This document shows, piece by piece, positions 1 through 8,426 of a stretch of DNA of 50,944 nt. Origin of the DNA: JAPLDP01 sp964628285 (GTDB taxonomy: Bacteria > Bacteroidota > Bacteroidia > Bacteroidales > JAGONC01); NCBI GenBank assembly GCA_964628285.1, contig CAZVNP010000020.1, positions 1 to 50,944 on the forward strand, in the 5' to 3' direction. The position numbers were made by a program, and so were the translations under genes. How positions within the stretch are numbered: position 1 is the stretch's first letter; each line of letters opens with the position of its first letter. The notes under the pieces were generated by a model. That model was not told the DNA's origin. It worked only from the letters and a program-made list of their open reading frames with translations, and made no database searches.

Positions 1-358
1 GGAAAGGGCATGATGAAAACATTGTAGTGATCTAATTAATTTCAATTACTTCTAGCAACATACCAATAAATATTATGGTATGATAAAAATGGATCGGGAG
101 GGTTACATCTTATTTTTGGGGCGAACGAATGTACAACATTATTTATTAAAATGCAAATTTTTTATTTATTAAAAAAAATTAAAATTATAATATCTTTATC
201 CGATTAAATACGATGTCATTCGCTAAATCAATTCAAGTATCCTTAAGGTTACAATTGGTGACATGTGTTTTAACCGAAATTTATATTATACCCGTATCGG
301 CCGTCGGCGTTCGGCCACCGGCCATCGCGCAATCAATTGCCCCTCTTCCTCACCCCCA
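1..358. other. AT-rich left-edge region without a recognisable gene
   Basis: No reading frame here resembles a known protein. The only open frame of any length, 213-395 on the plus strand, runs into a tandem repeat and has no protein-like composition. The first half is very AT-rich with poly-A and poly-T runs. The N-terminal transketolase subunit gene, normally next to the C-terminal one, is not here. Confidence 0.6.
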
Positions 359-361
359 CCC

Positions 362-413
362 ACTTGCAACTTATAGCTTGCAGCTTGTAGCTTGAAGCTT
401 GTAGCTTGCAGCT
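362..413. repeat. Heptamer tandem repeat, unit AGCTTGN
   Basis: Five consecutive units of AGCTTGC, AGCTTGT, AGCTTGA, AGCTTGT, AGCTTGC run from 375 to 409 and end with AGCT. More diverged seven-base units (ACTTGCA, ACTTAT) precede them. The array ends 17 bases before the -7 box of the transketolase gene, and its last full unit supplies the TTG that sits at the -33 position. Confidence 0.85.
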
Positions 414-437
414 AATTCCGAAAATATCCTACATTTG
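405..437 (+). promoter_or_regulatory. Bacteroidota-type promoter of the transketolase subunit gene
   Basis: The -7 box TACATTTG (430-437) matches TAnnTTTG exactly, and CTTG at 405-408 lies 21 bases upstream as the -33 box. A transcript from here would start near 444. This rules out the TTG at 435 as the start codon, because it lies inside the -7 box, and supports the ATG at 459. Confidence 0.7.
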
Positions 438-458
438 TCTCTCCAAACCCATCACCAC

Positions 459-1415
459 ATGTTCTCCAACAGGGGCTCCAAGCCCACCAGGACCGGCTTT
501 GGCGAGGGCGTGCTCGAGCTGGGCCGGCGTTATCCCAATGTCATCGGGCTCGGCGCCGACATTACGACCTCCGTCGGCATGAACTTCTTCGCCGATGCTT
601 TCCCTGACCGTTTCATCTCGCTGGGTATCGCCGAGCAGAACTGTGTGGGAGTGGCGGCGGGGCTGGCCTTGGGCGGCAAGCTGCCTGTCTTTGCCACCTA
701 CGGGGTTTTCTCGGCATTGCGTGCCACCGACCAGATCCGCATCTCGCTGTGCTATAACAACCTTCACGTCATCATCGGTGGTGCCCATGCAGGTATCTCA
801 GTCGGGCCTGACGGCGCCACACACCAGGCCCTGGAAGACATCGCCGTCATGCGCGTTCTGCCCAACATGACCGTCCTGTCGCCCTGCGACGCCACACAGG
901 CACGCCTGGCTACCCTTGCAGCAGGGGAACAAGCCGCCGGCCCCGTCTATGTCCGCTTCGGCAGGGAAGCCGTGCCCGATTTCACATCAGAGGAGATGGG
1001 ATTCACCATCGGCCGGGCACAGGTGCTGCATGATGGCGACGACATAACTATAATATCCACCGGCCATCTCACCTGGGAGGCGTTGCAGGCCTGCTATCTC
1101 TTAGAAAACGAGGGCATCCGTGCCCGCCTCATCAACATGCACACCGTCAAACCTATCGATGAGGAGATCATCATCAGCGCTGCAAAGGAAACCGGCGCCA
1201 TCGTCACCGCCGAAGAGCACCAGATCATGGGAGGCCTGGGTGGCGCCGTGGCTGAGGTGGTGGTGAAAAATCACCCCGTGCCCATGGCGTTCATAGGGAT
1301 GAAAGATCGTTTCGGGGAGTCAGGGAAGCCGGAAGAGCTGATGGTTAAATATGGATTAAAGGCAAAAGATGTCGTTATCACCGTCAAACGGCTTATCGAT
1401 TCAAAGATCAAATGA
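459..1415 (+). CDS. Transketolase, C-terminal subunit (split form)
   Basis: The product is the pyrimidine-binding and C-terminal half of a thiamine-diphosphate transketolase, about 318 residues. It shows the pyrimidine-domain GLAEQN-like motif (here SLGIAEQNCVGVAAGLA), the FATYGVF stretch, and the HAGISVGPDGATHQALED loop typical of transketolase. Split transketolases need a separate N-terminal subunit that binds the diphosphate; that gene usually sits directly upstream but is absent from the 458 bases available. The ATG at 459 is preferred to the upstream TTG at 435, which falls within the promoter. It should act in the non-oxidative pentose phosphate pathway in the cytoplasm. A distant relation to DXP synthase is excluded by the short length and transketolase-type motifs. 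Confidence 0.9.
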   Translation: MFSNRGSKPTRTGFGEGVLELGRRYPNVIGLGADITTSVGMNFFADAFPDRFISLGIAEQNCVGVAAGLALGGKLPVFATYGVFSALRATDQIRISLCYNNLHVIIGGAHAGISVGPDGATHQALEDIAVMRVLPNMTVLSPCDATQARLATLAAGEQAAGPVYVRFGREAVPDFTSEEMGFTIGRAQVLHDGDDITIISTGHLTWEALQACYLLENEGIRARLINMHTVKPIDEEIIISAAKETGAIVTAEEHQIMGGLGGAVAEVVVKNHPVPMAFIGMKDRFGESGKPEELMVKYGLKAKDVVITVKRLIDSKIK

Positions 1416-1457
1416 CTTTTTTGAATAGTGACACGAAGAAGACACGAAGCTTTCAGA

Positions 1458-2225
1458 TCATTCCGTCCCCGCTATAAACACGCTCTCGGGATACTCAATC
1501 CCCACCAGGTACAACCCGCAGGCGGGCACGGACATCCCTGCCAGTGAACGGTCCTTCCCTTCGATGATCCTCCTGAAACTGTCGATATCAATTTTATGCC
1601 GTCCCAGTTCAATCATTGTCCCCACGATGGCCCGGACCATGTTTCGCAGAAAACGATCGGCAGTAATGGTGAAGATCAACAAGGCATCCTGTTCCTCCCA
1701 GAAAGCCTCCATGAGATGGCATTCGTGGTTCCCGGCATTGGAGTGAAGCTTGGAAAAAGAGGTGAAATCATCATACACCTGAAGCACCCGGCATCCTTCG
1801 TTCATCAGAGCCACATCGAGCTCCTTGAAATAATACCAGGCATAGTGGCGGCGGAAAGGATCCTTGTTGCGTGTAATAATATATTGATAGGTTCGTGACA
1901 CGGCATCGAAGCGGGCATGAGCTTCGGGATTGACCGGGATGATACGGTCGATGGTGATATCCGGCGGCAGGTACCTGTTCAGATGATGAATGAGGTATTC
2001 GCGTGCCTGCTGTGACATTTTCTGAAGATCATAATGGGCATAAAACTCCTTTGCATGCACACCCGTGTCGGTACGTCCGGCGCCCGTCAGCCTGACGGCG
2101 GCGCCGGTGATAAGCGTCATGGCCTGCTCCAGCTCCCGCTGCACGGTATGGGCATTAATCTGGGACTGCCAGCCGTGATAGGCCGTGCCGTCAAACGCCA
2201 GCCTGATAAAATACCGGTTGTACAC
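1458..2225 (-). CDS. truA: tRNA pseudouridine synthase A
   Basis: TruA converts uridines 38-40 of the tRNA anticodon stem to pseudouridine. The 255-residue length is normal. The catalytic motif GAGRTDTGVHA, containing the nucleophilic Asp, is near residue 49, after the N-terminal FDGTAYHGWQ motif; the C-terminal half has the RFLRNMVRAIVGTMIELG motif of the family. The gene follows the dihydroorotate-dehydrogenase-like gene after 24 bases on the same strand, so it may be read from the hox operon or from an internal promoter I cannot identify. It converges on the transketolase gene; the short gap between them holds a GACACGAAG direct repeat (1429-1449) of a kind scattered in such genomes. Confidence 0.96.
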   Translation of the reverse strand: MYNRYFIRLAFDGTAYHGWQSQINAHTVQRELEQAMTLITGAAVRLTGAGRTDTGVHAKEFYAHYDLQKMSQQAREYLIHHLNRYLPPDITIDRIIPVNPEAHARFDAVSRTYQYIITRNKDPFRRHYAWYYFKELDVALMNEGCRVLQVYDDFTSFSKLHSNAGNHECHLMEAFWEEQDALLIFTITADRFLRNMVRAIVGTMIELGRHKIDIDSFRRIIEGKDRSLAGMSVPACGLYLVGIEYPESVFIAGTE

Positions 2226-2249
2226 TATACTATGAGTTATCAGGATAGA

Positions 2250-3248
2250 TTACAGGTTGAGGCCGGTTGTCTTGCGCATGAACTGTATGCGCTCAAAGCT
2301 GCCCGTTTTCTCCCGGCCTTTCAGTATCTTTCCCCTGAACTGGGCAGGCGTGTCATAGTGGTGTTTGGTCATCCATGATTTCAGGTCGTTAAGCATGGTG
2401 CCTATGACCTCAGGGCCGTTTTTATACACTGTGGAGCATATCTGAGCCACGGCGGCGCCGGCCAGGATCACCTTCGCCACACCCGTATAATCATGGATGC
2501 CGGTGGAAGCGGCGAGGTCACACTTTACCTTGTTCGACAAGGCCCCTATCCAGCGCAAAGGAACGGTGATCTCGACAGGTGAACTTAAATAATTGTCAGT
2601 GACTACCGTCTCATCGTCGATGTTCAGGTCGGGCCTGAAAAAACGGTTGAACATCACCACGGCGTTAACGCCTTCATTATCTATCCTTCTCACCATCCTG
2701 GCGATGTTCGTGAAGCCAGTGCCGATCTTCACGGCGATGGGGATGGTGACAAACTTTTTCACTTCCCTGATGATCTCGATATAGGCATCTTCGATGGTGA
2801 TGCTTTCGACGGTCTCGTCGAAGGGGACAATGGATATGTTCAGCTCCAGGCCGTCGGCGCCGGCATCCTGTATCTTCTTCGAGAAACCGGGCCATTCTTT
2901 CGCGGTGATACAGTTGACGCTGGCGATGATGGGTATCCTGGTCTCTTTCTTCGCCTCCCTGATCAGGGCAAGGTATTCATTCAAGCCATGCTCTTTCGAG
3001 ATATCCTTGATGTGATCGGCGGCCCTGGGGTACCAGAAATACATCGGGTGATCCCCCAGCTTCTCTTCTATATCGGCGATGATCTGCTCCTCAAAGATCG
3101 ATTTCAGGACAACGGCACCTGCTCCCTGCCTGGCGTAAATGCGGATGTTATCGGCTGAACTGGTGAGACGTGAACTGCTCACGACAATGGGACTGCCAAG
3201 CTTCAGACCCATGTAACTGACTGAAAGATCCATCATCTTTTTTGTCAT
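2250..3248 (-). CDS. Dihydroorotate-dehydrogenase-like flavoprotein lacking the catalytic cysteine
   Basis: The 332-residue product is a TIM-barrel flavoprotein of the PyrD class 1 superfamily: GSPIVVSSS near residue 18, an internal PIIASVNC strand, LELNIS near residue 140, and the IPIAVKIGTG and late-barrel strands that hold FMN. In true class 1 enzymes the stretch after LELNIS carries a catalytic Cys (NxSCPN); here it reads NISIVPF, so the base is missing and a role in pyrimidine synthesis is doubtful. It sits 12 bases after hoxW and in the same direction as the hox genes, which suggests a redox role linked to the hydrogenase or to ferredoxin/NADH pools. Its substrate is unknown. Related proteins are often labelled 'dihydroorotate dehydrogenase-like' in Bacteroidota. 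Confidence 0.8.
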   Translation of the reverse strand: MTKKMMDLSVSYMGLKLGSPIVVSSSRLTSSADNIRIYARQGAGAVVLKSIFEEQIIADIEEKLGDHPMYFWYPRAADHIKDISKEHGLNEYLALIREAKKETRIPIIASVNCITAKEWPGFSKKIQDAGADGLELNISIVPFDETVESITIEDAYIEIIREVKKFVTIPIAVKIGTGFTNIARMVRRIDNEGVNAVVMFNRFFRPDLNIDDETVVTDNYLSSPVEITVPLRWIGALSNKVKCDLAASTGIHDYTGVAKVILAGAAVAQICSTVYKNGPEVIGTMLNDLKSWMTKHHYDTPAQFRGKILKGREKTGSFERIQFMRKTTGLNL

Positions 3249-3260
3249 AAAATTACCTTA

Positions 3261-3770
3261 TTATTGGTTCATCTCTGTGAACGAGGGGGGATTTTTTATT
3301 TTACTTTTGATAAAATCCAGGGCTCTCGTGAGGTTTTTTTCGGCCATGGGTGTCAGGCCTTCCTTCAGCTCCCATTCATAGCCTTTGATATGAAGCATGA
3401 ATGTCAGGGGATATTTATTGTACAGTTTCTGACAGAGGCTGAGAACGAATGATGCCGAAACGGAGTGCATGGAAAAGCTGGCATGGGCGTCGGAGGGATC
3501 GACTCTGGTCAGCAGGAAATCAGCGATATTTTCCGTGGAAGCATCGATAAATACGACAATATCCTTCTGAGCGATGGCATCGGCATCTTCGATGTTCAGT
3601 TGATAGCTGCTGTCGGTATCGATGCCCTTAAGGCCTTCCCTTTCGATCCATCTTTCGATCTGATAAATGAACTCATTGCCCAGACCATCATCCTGCCGGC
3701 CGGGATTCCCATAGCCAAACAGTAATATCCTGGGCGTTTTAACCTCTTCTTTATTTTTTCTTTTTGCCAA
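3261..3770 (-). CDS. hoxW: Hydrogenase maturation protease (HoxW/HycI/FrhD family)
   Basis: This endopeptidase removes the C-terminal tail of the [NiFe] large subunit after nickel insertion. The N-terminal FGYGNPGRQDDGLG motif (about residues 17-30) carries the first metal-binding Asp/Glu of the family, and VVFIDAST near residue 73 carries the second. The 169-residue length is normal. Its start overlaps the end of hoxH by 20 bases, so it is translated with it and HoxH is the obvious substrate, with a 24-residue tail. It is the only such protease gene in the window, although two large subunits need processing. The charged N-terminal MAKRKNKEE stretch could be dispensable. Confidence 0.9.
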   Translation of the reverse strand: MAKRKNKEEVKTPRILLFGYGNPGRQDDGLGNEFIYQIERWIEREGLKGIDTDSSYQLNIEDADAIAQKDIVVFIDASTENIADFLLTRVDPSDAHASFSMHSVSASFVLSLCQKLYNKYPLTFMLHIKGYEWELKEGLTPMAEKNLTRALDFIKSKIKNPPSFTEMNQ

Positions 3771-5202
3771 TCAGTTGATGGTTATGGTCGTACAGGTCAA
3801 ATTCCATCGGCATCCGGCCGATGGCGTGTGTGGCACAGCTCAGGCAGGGATCATAGGCCCTGACAGCCACCTCCACTGCATTCATCATGCCCTCGGTGAT
3901 CTCCTTTTTCCCCGACATCATGTCGGTTGCAACATAATTAACGGTTCTGTTCATGGGTTCATTGTTGTTGGTGGTCGAAACTATCAGGTTGGCCATCTCT
4001 ATCTGGTCGTTGTCGTTGATTCTGTAATGATGGAACAGTGTTCCGCGGGGTGCTTCGAGCAGGCCGACACCCTCTTTTTGTTTTGTTCCCGTCCTGATCA
4101 GCTCCTTGCCCTGGAGGTCGGGGTCATGGAGCAGATCCCGTATCACCTCCGCCGCATGCAGGGTCTCTATCAGCCGTGCCCAGTGGTAGTGCAGGCACAT
4201 GTTATCGGGTTTGCCATTTGTATAGGCTTTGAACGTTTCAAACTCTTTCTGTGCCAATGGTGACGGGATGAAATCACAGGTGTTGAGGCGTGCCAGCGGC
4301 CCCACGCGGTACCAGCCGTCTTTCTCGCCCAGATGAGTAAGATAGGGGAACTTCATATAACTCCAACTCTTCACCTCCTCGGCGATGTAATTGTAATAAT
4401 CCTGATAGTCGACATCGTTCAGTATCTTCTTACCGTCAGCGTCGACGGCCCTGAGAACACCGTGATAAAAATCCAGGGCGCCGTCCTTCCTCACAAGGCT
4501 CAGATGGTTGGAAGGGAACTTCGCAAAGTTATCGATGAAATCCCGGTTTGAACGGTGATAGGTCTTGAAGAATTCGACGGCGCCGAGGGCATAATCCACC
4601 ATCTTGTCGGCATTCAGCGGATCAGGACCTTTCAGGAAAAAGTCCCTTTCCTCTATGCTGAGATTTTTGTTGATGCCACCTGGAATGGCGCCGGTGCCAT
4701 GTATCTTCTTCCCTGATGTGACCCTGATGATCTCCTGTCCGAATTTACGCATCATGACGCCCTGTACGGCGAGTTCCTTATGTTTCAGGGCCACTCCTAT
4801 GATGTTGCGGAAGGCAGGGTCGGCATCGATGCCGAAGAGCAGATCGGGTGAGGCGAGATGAAAGAAGTGGAGAGCGTGTGACTGGAACATCTGGCCGTAA
4901 TGCATCAGCCGTCGCATCTTCTCGCCGGTGGCCGTGAGCCCCTCGCCGGTGCCGGCGCCGACGATGACATCCATGGCTTTGGCCGAGGCCAGGTGATGGC
5001 TCACAGGGCAGATGCCGCAAAGACGTTCGACAAGCAGCGGCGCCTCCCAGTAAGGCCGTCCCTGAATGAAACGCTCAAAGCCCCTGAACTCGACGATATG
5101 CAAACGCGTCTGCGACACATTACCCTGATGATCGAGATGTATGGTGACCTTGCCATGACCTTCCACACGTGTTAACGGTTCTATGGTGATTTTACGTGAC
5201 AT
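3751..5202 (-). CDS. hoxH: NAD-linked [NiFe]-hydrogenase, large (catalytic) subunit
   Basis: HoxH holds the NiFe(CN)2CO site of a cytoplasmic group 3d hydrogenase. The four nickel ligands are visible: Cys62 and Cys65 in RLCGICPVSHHLASAKA, and Cys453 and Cys456 in DPCLSCATH. The motif CGICPVSH rather than the CGVCPGCH of the second hydrogenase in this window fits the Hox class. After His459 there is a 24-residue tail ending in polylysine, to be removed by the protease encoded next. The 483-residue length is normal. The gene follows hoxY by 16 bases on the same strand. Confidence 0.95.
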   Translation of the reverse strand: MSRKITIEPLTRVEGHGKVTIHLDHQGNVSQTRLHIVEFRGFERFIQGRPYWEAPLLVERLCGICPVSHHLASAKAMDVIVGAGTGEGLTATGEKMRRLMHYGQMFQSHALHFFHLASPDLLFGIDADPAFRNIIGVALKHKELAVQGVMMRKFGQEIIRVTSGKKIHGTGAIPGGINKNLSIEERDFFLKGPDPLNADKMVDYALGAVEFFKTYHRSNRDFIDNFAKFPSNHLSLVRKDGALDFYHGVLRAVDADGKKILNDVDYQDYYNYIAEEVKSWSYMKFPYLTHLGEKDGWYRVGPLARLNTCDFIPSPLAQKEFETFKAYTNGKPDNMCLHYHWARLIETLHAAEVIRDLLHDPDLQGKELIRTGTKQKEGVGLLEAPRGTLFHHYRINDNDQIEMANLIVSTTNNNEPMNRTVNYVATDMMSGKKEITEGMMNAVEVAVRAYDPCLSCATHAIGRMPMEFDLYDHNHQLIGKKKK

Positions 5203-5218
5203 GGTTTCAACATTTTAT

Positions 5219-5767
5219 TTAATCAAACTTGATGACTTCATAGGGCAGCTTCATCTCTTCGCCGGTGATCAGGGCGGTGAGGGCATTCCAGATGAGGTCG
5301 GCACGGGGAGGACAGCCCGGGAGAAAATAATCGATCTTCACGATGTCGTGACAGGGATAGACTTTGTTGAGCAGCAACGGCAGCTCACTGTCATTAGGCA
5401 TGACCCTGTGCACATTTCCCCGCACGGTAGGGCCTTTCATATAGGCCTCCTCGAGACATTCGGCAATGCTTATGCCGTTGCGCAGGGCAGGCAGCCCACC
5501 CATGATGGCACACTCACCCACCGAAACAAGGATCTTGCAATGTTTCCTGAAGGCTTTCAGCATATGCACGTTATGGCTGTTGCAACAGCCACCCTCGATG
5601 AGACCGATATCGCATGTGCCGGTGATCTCCTTGATATCATCGATGGGTGACATGTTGAAGTCGACCAGGTCGATGAGCCGCAGTATCCGTTCATCGATAT
5701 CCAGTAACGACATATGGCACCCGAAGCATCCTGCCAGCGAAGTGGTGGCAATAACCGGTTTACTCAT
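5219..5767 (-). CDS. hoxY: NAD-linked [NiFe]-hydrogenase, small subunit
   Basis: HoxY is the compact small subunit that carries the [4Fe-4S] cluster next to the NiFe site. Its 182-residue length and lack of a signal peptide fit cytoplasmic group 3d enzymes. Expected cluster ligands are Cys14/Cys17 in the N-terminal LAGCFGCHMSLLD motif, the Cys of VSVGECAIMGG and the Cys of FLPGCPP; EGGCCNSHN contributes an extra cysteine pair. Its start overlaps the stop of hoxU by four bases, so the two are translationally coupled. Confidence 0.95.
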   Translation of the reverse strand: MSKPVIATTSLAGCFGCHMSLLDIDERILRLIDLVDFNMSPIDDIKEITGTCDIGLIEGGCCNSHNVHMLKAFRKHCKILVSVGECAIMGGLPALRNGISIAECLEEAYMKGPTVRGNVHRVMPNDSELPLLLNKVYPCHDIVKIDYFLPGCPPRADLIWNALTALITGEEMKLPYEVIKFD

Positions 5768-6486
5768 GACTTAACCCTCCTGTTTTGTGTTGTATTCTCA
5801 ATGTCGCTGCCTATGGGTATCGTGTCATAGGTACGTTTTCCGATGGGTACGCGGAAACCTTTCTCCCTGACCAGTATGGCACCGACGGGACACACATCCA
5901 TGGCCTGTTGTGCCTGCTCGTCGGTGAGCTCATGAGCGAGCAGGGGATCGAGGTGGATACGGAGCTTGTGACCCCTGCGGTAAAAGGCGAACAGGCTTCT
6001 GCCCTTGTCGTCCCTGATGGCGCGTACACATCTTTTACACAAGATGCAACGGCTGTGATCCAGGATGAGCTTGGGATGGGTGGCATCGATCTCCTTGACG
6101 GGGAAGGTATAGGGAAACCGTGGCGCCATCATCGTAAAACGGTAGGCCAGGGCCTGAAGCATGCAGTTACCGCTTTTCTCACAGAAAGGACAAAAATGAT
6201 TACCCTCCACAAATAAGGCTTCTATGATGACCTTCCTGAACTCATTGAGCTCCGGGGTATCGTTTTCGACCTCCATGCCGTCAAAGACCAGGGTGGTGCA
6301 GGCCGACATCGGCCTGTCGTTGACCTTCACCGTGCACATCCGGCATGAGGAACGTGGTGTGACCCCCGGGATGTTGCACAGCGAGGGTATATACACGCCG
6401 TTTTCACGGGCCGCCTCCAGGATGGTTTTACCCTTTTCGCACCCGTAAGTGACTCCATCGATCGTAAATGTCAGTTTTTCACTCAT
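5764..6486 (-). CDS. hoxU: NAD-linked hydrogenase diaphorase subunit HoxU (NuoG-like N-terminus)
   Basis: HoxU links the diaphorase HoxF to the hydrogenase pair. In order, the 240-residue protein has a plant-type [2Fe-2S] ferredoxin domain (CNIPGVTPRSSCRMC... about residues 37-63), a His/Cys cluster region (GNHFCPFCEKSGNC, about 95-108), and a ferredoxin-like segment with SRCILCKRCVRAI and a later DVCPVGAI cysteine. This set gives one 2Fe-2S and 4Fe-4S clusters as in the N-terminus of NADH dehydrogenase NuoG. The start is 39 bases after hoxF on the same strand. Confidence 0.94.
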   Translation of the reverse strand: MSEKLTFTIDGVTYGCEKGKTILEAARENGVYIPSLCNIPGVTPRSSCRMCTVKVNDRPMSACTTLVFDGMEVENDTPELNEFRKVIIEALFVEGNHFCPFCEKSGNCMLQALAYRFTMMAPRFPYTFPVKEIDATHPKLILDHSRCILCKRCVRAIRDDKGRSLFAFYRRGHKLRIHLDPLLAHELTDEQAQQAMDVCPVGAILVREKGFRVPIGKRTYDTIPIGSDIENTTQNRRVKS

Positions 6487-6525
6487 AACCGTTTATTTTC
6501 TTCACTTCCGTTACACATTAATTTC

Positions 6526-8337
6526 TTATGATTCCAGTTCCGCCAGGTTGACGATCCGGCCGACGACATCGGCCGACGCCTGAACGGCTGCTTTCATATC
6601 GAATTCGCTGACGTATTCAGTGTCCTTGAGCAGCTTTTCCTCATACAGCTTTCTGAAATTTCTAAGGCTGGTGGCCACGGGGTTTCCTGCCGTCTGTCCC
6701 AGACCGCAACGGCTCATCTTCAGCAGCTTGGACAGCAGCAGCAACTCTTCGACATCTTTTCTGACCCCATGGCCGTTGATGATCCTCAGCAGCGTCCTTC
6801 TCATGATCACCGGGAAGTTGCGGCATGTGGAGCAGGAGCCGCACGACTCGTCGATGAAGAAGCTAAGGAAATTCAGTACGACATCTTTAAGGATATCCCG
6901 TTGTTTGCCTATGATGATCATCGATCCGCCGGTAGCCAGATCGGCATAGCTCAGGTAATGGTCAAAATCAGCGGGGCCGATGAGCGTTCCCGAGGGTCCT
7001 CCCACCTGCACGGCCTGGCAGTCATCGGCACCGGCCATGCCCAGCAGGTCGGCGATACGCAAGCCCCACGGTACCTCGTAAATACCCGGGTATTTGCAGT
7101 CACCCGAGATGCTCAATAATTTTGTCCCTGACGAATCCTTTGTCCCGAACGACCTGAACCACTCGTTGCCGTGGTTGATGATTTTTACGACGGCACAGAG
7201 CGTCTCCACATTATTGACGACGGTAGGCTTGCCCAAATAGCCTTTTTCCACCGGGAAAGGAGGCCTGTCGCGCGGTTCGCCCCTCTTGCCTTCCGACGAC
7301 TCGAGGAGAGCCGACTCTTCGCCGCAGACATAAGCACCACCACCCACTTGCAGCCGGATATCAAAGTCGAAACCTACCTTCCCCAGAATATTTTTCCCCA
7401 GCTGATTCGTATCCCTCAGTTCAAACAGAATGTTGTTGAGGTATTTCTCAAGATACATGTATTCATACCTCAGGTACAATATCCCGAGCCGGGCACCGGT
7501 GGCATAACCGGCTATGGTCATGCCCTCAAACAGAAGATAGGGATATTGTGTGAGGAGAACGCGGTCCTTGAAGGTCCCGGGCTCTCCCTCATCGGCATTG
7601 CAAAAGACATAACGTTGCTGTTCCTTAGCCATGCGGCAGAACTCCCATTTCAATCCGGTGGGAAAGCCGGCGCCACCACGTCCCCGGAGGTTTGAATCCT
7701 TCACTTCCTCTATCACTGCCTCCGGAGTAATCTGTATGATCTTCTTTAAAGCATCGCCGGCATGTGTTCCACCGGAAAGTATCGGACCGATCCGCCGTAT
7801 GTTGTTATTAACCATGGCGCGTACCAGAATGGATCCATTGTGGCCTTCGCCATAGCATTCGGTGAACATATCGTGGACGGATTTGCCGTTGCGCATGTCC
7901 CTGACCAGTTCCCTGACCCTGTAAGGTGTCAGACGTGTGAAGACAACGTTGTTTATGAGAGCTGCAGGCTCCTGGTCGTTCATGCCGATATCCGATGTTT
8001 CGAATAACCCGATCAGGCCGTCGGGTGTGACGGAACCGAAGGTGCAACCGGTTTCTCTGATAAAAGCCGCCGCCACCTCCTCCATGCCCATCATCCTGGC
8101 AACCAGGCTGTTGTTCAGGTACACCGTGTACCTGCCGCGCGGCTCCCGCGATAAGAAATGATAAAACGAAACCGTCTGCTCAATGTCAACAGCCGACATA
8201 CCCAGCTCCCCGGCCAGATAGTTAACGGCATCCTCGGAAATAAATCCGTACTCCGACTGGATATCGTTCAGGATATCCAACAGACGCGTCCGGTCTTTCT
8301 TGTATTTACTGACAATGCTCTGAACCGTCGAATTCAT
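6526..8337 (-). CDS. hoxF: NAD-linked hydrogenase diaphorase subunit HoxF with fused, cluster-less NuoE domain
   Basis: HoxF binds FMN and NAD(H) and passes electrons between NAD and the hydrogenase. Residues 1-150 are NuoE/HoxE-like, residues 210-460 are NuoF-like with the FMN loop GRGGAGFPTGLKW (219-231) and NADEGEPGTFKDR (247-259), and residues 495-550 hold the [4Fe-4S] ligands Cys499, Cys502, Cys505 and Cys544. In the NuoE part the four [2Fe-2S] cysteines are missing: the usual first pair lies in a segment reading VYLNNSLVARMM and the second in FETSDIGMNDQEP. The 603-residue length and the lost cluster match the tetrameric soluble hydrogenase type of Cupriavidus necator rather than the five-subunit cyanobacterial type. 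It is the first gene of the operon, behind a strong promoter and a Rex-like operator. Confidence 0.95.
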   Translation of the reverse strand: MNSTVQSIVSKYKKDRTRLLDILNDIQSEYGFISEDAVNYLAGELGMSAVDIEQTVSFYHFLSREPRGRYTVYLNNSLVARMMGMEEVAAAFIRETGCTFGSVTPDGLIGLFETSDIGMNDQEPAALINNVVFTRLTPYRVRELVRDMRNGKSVHDMFTECYGEGHNGSILVRAMVNNNIRRIGPILSGGTHAGDALKKIIQITPEAVIEEVKDSNLRGRGGAGFPTGLKWEFCRMAKEQQRYVFCNADEGEPGTFKDRVLLTQYPYLLFEGMTIAGYATGARLGILYLRYEYMYLEKYLNNILFELRDTNQLGKNILGKVGFDFDIRLQVGGGAYVCGEESALLESSEGKRGEPRDRPPFPVEKGYLGKPTVVNNVETLCAVVKIINHGNEWFRSFGTKDSSGTKLLSISGDCKYPGIYEVPWGLRIADLLGMAGADDCQAVQVGGPSGTLIGPADFDHYLSYADLATGGSMIIIGKQRDILKDVVLNFLSFFIDESCGSCSTCRNFPVIMRRTLLRIINGHGVRKDVEELLLLSKLLKMSRCGLGQTAGNPVATSLRNFRKLYEEKLLKDTEYVSEFDMKAAVQASADVVGRIVNLAELES

Positions 8338-8408
8338 AAAAGCACCTTATTATGGTAAATAAACTAAAGGTTATATCAATATCTGATTATCATATAGTTG
8401 CATGACCA

Positions 8409-8426
8409 TTGTTAATCAATTAACAG
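8409..8426. promoter_or_regulatory. Rex-like operator at the hox promoter
   Basis: TTGTTAATCAATTAACAG is an inverted repeat that fits TTGTTAANNNNTTAACAA, the Rex-box form known from clostridia, at 13 of its 14 fixed positions. It spans the expected transcription start of hoxF (about 8422), where a bound repressor would block transcription. Two similar sites are upstream of rex itself and of the hdrA-qmo-mvh operon. Confidence 0.75.

Noticed and set aside
213..395. Open frame MSFAKSIQVSLR... upstream of the transketolase gene
   Set aside because: It runs through the heptamer repeat, has no family resemblance and lacks a promoter.
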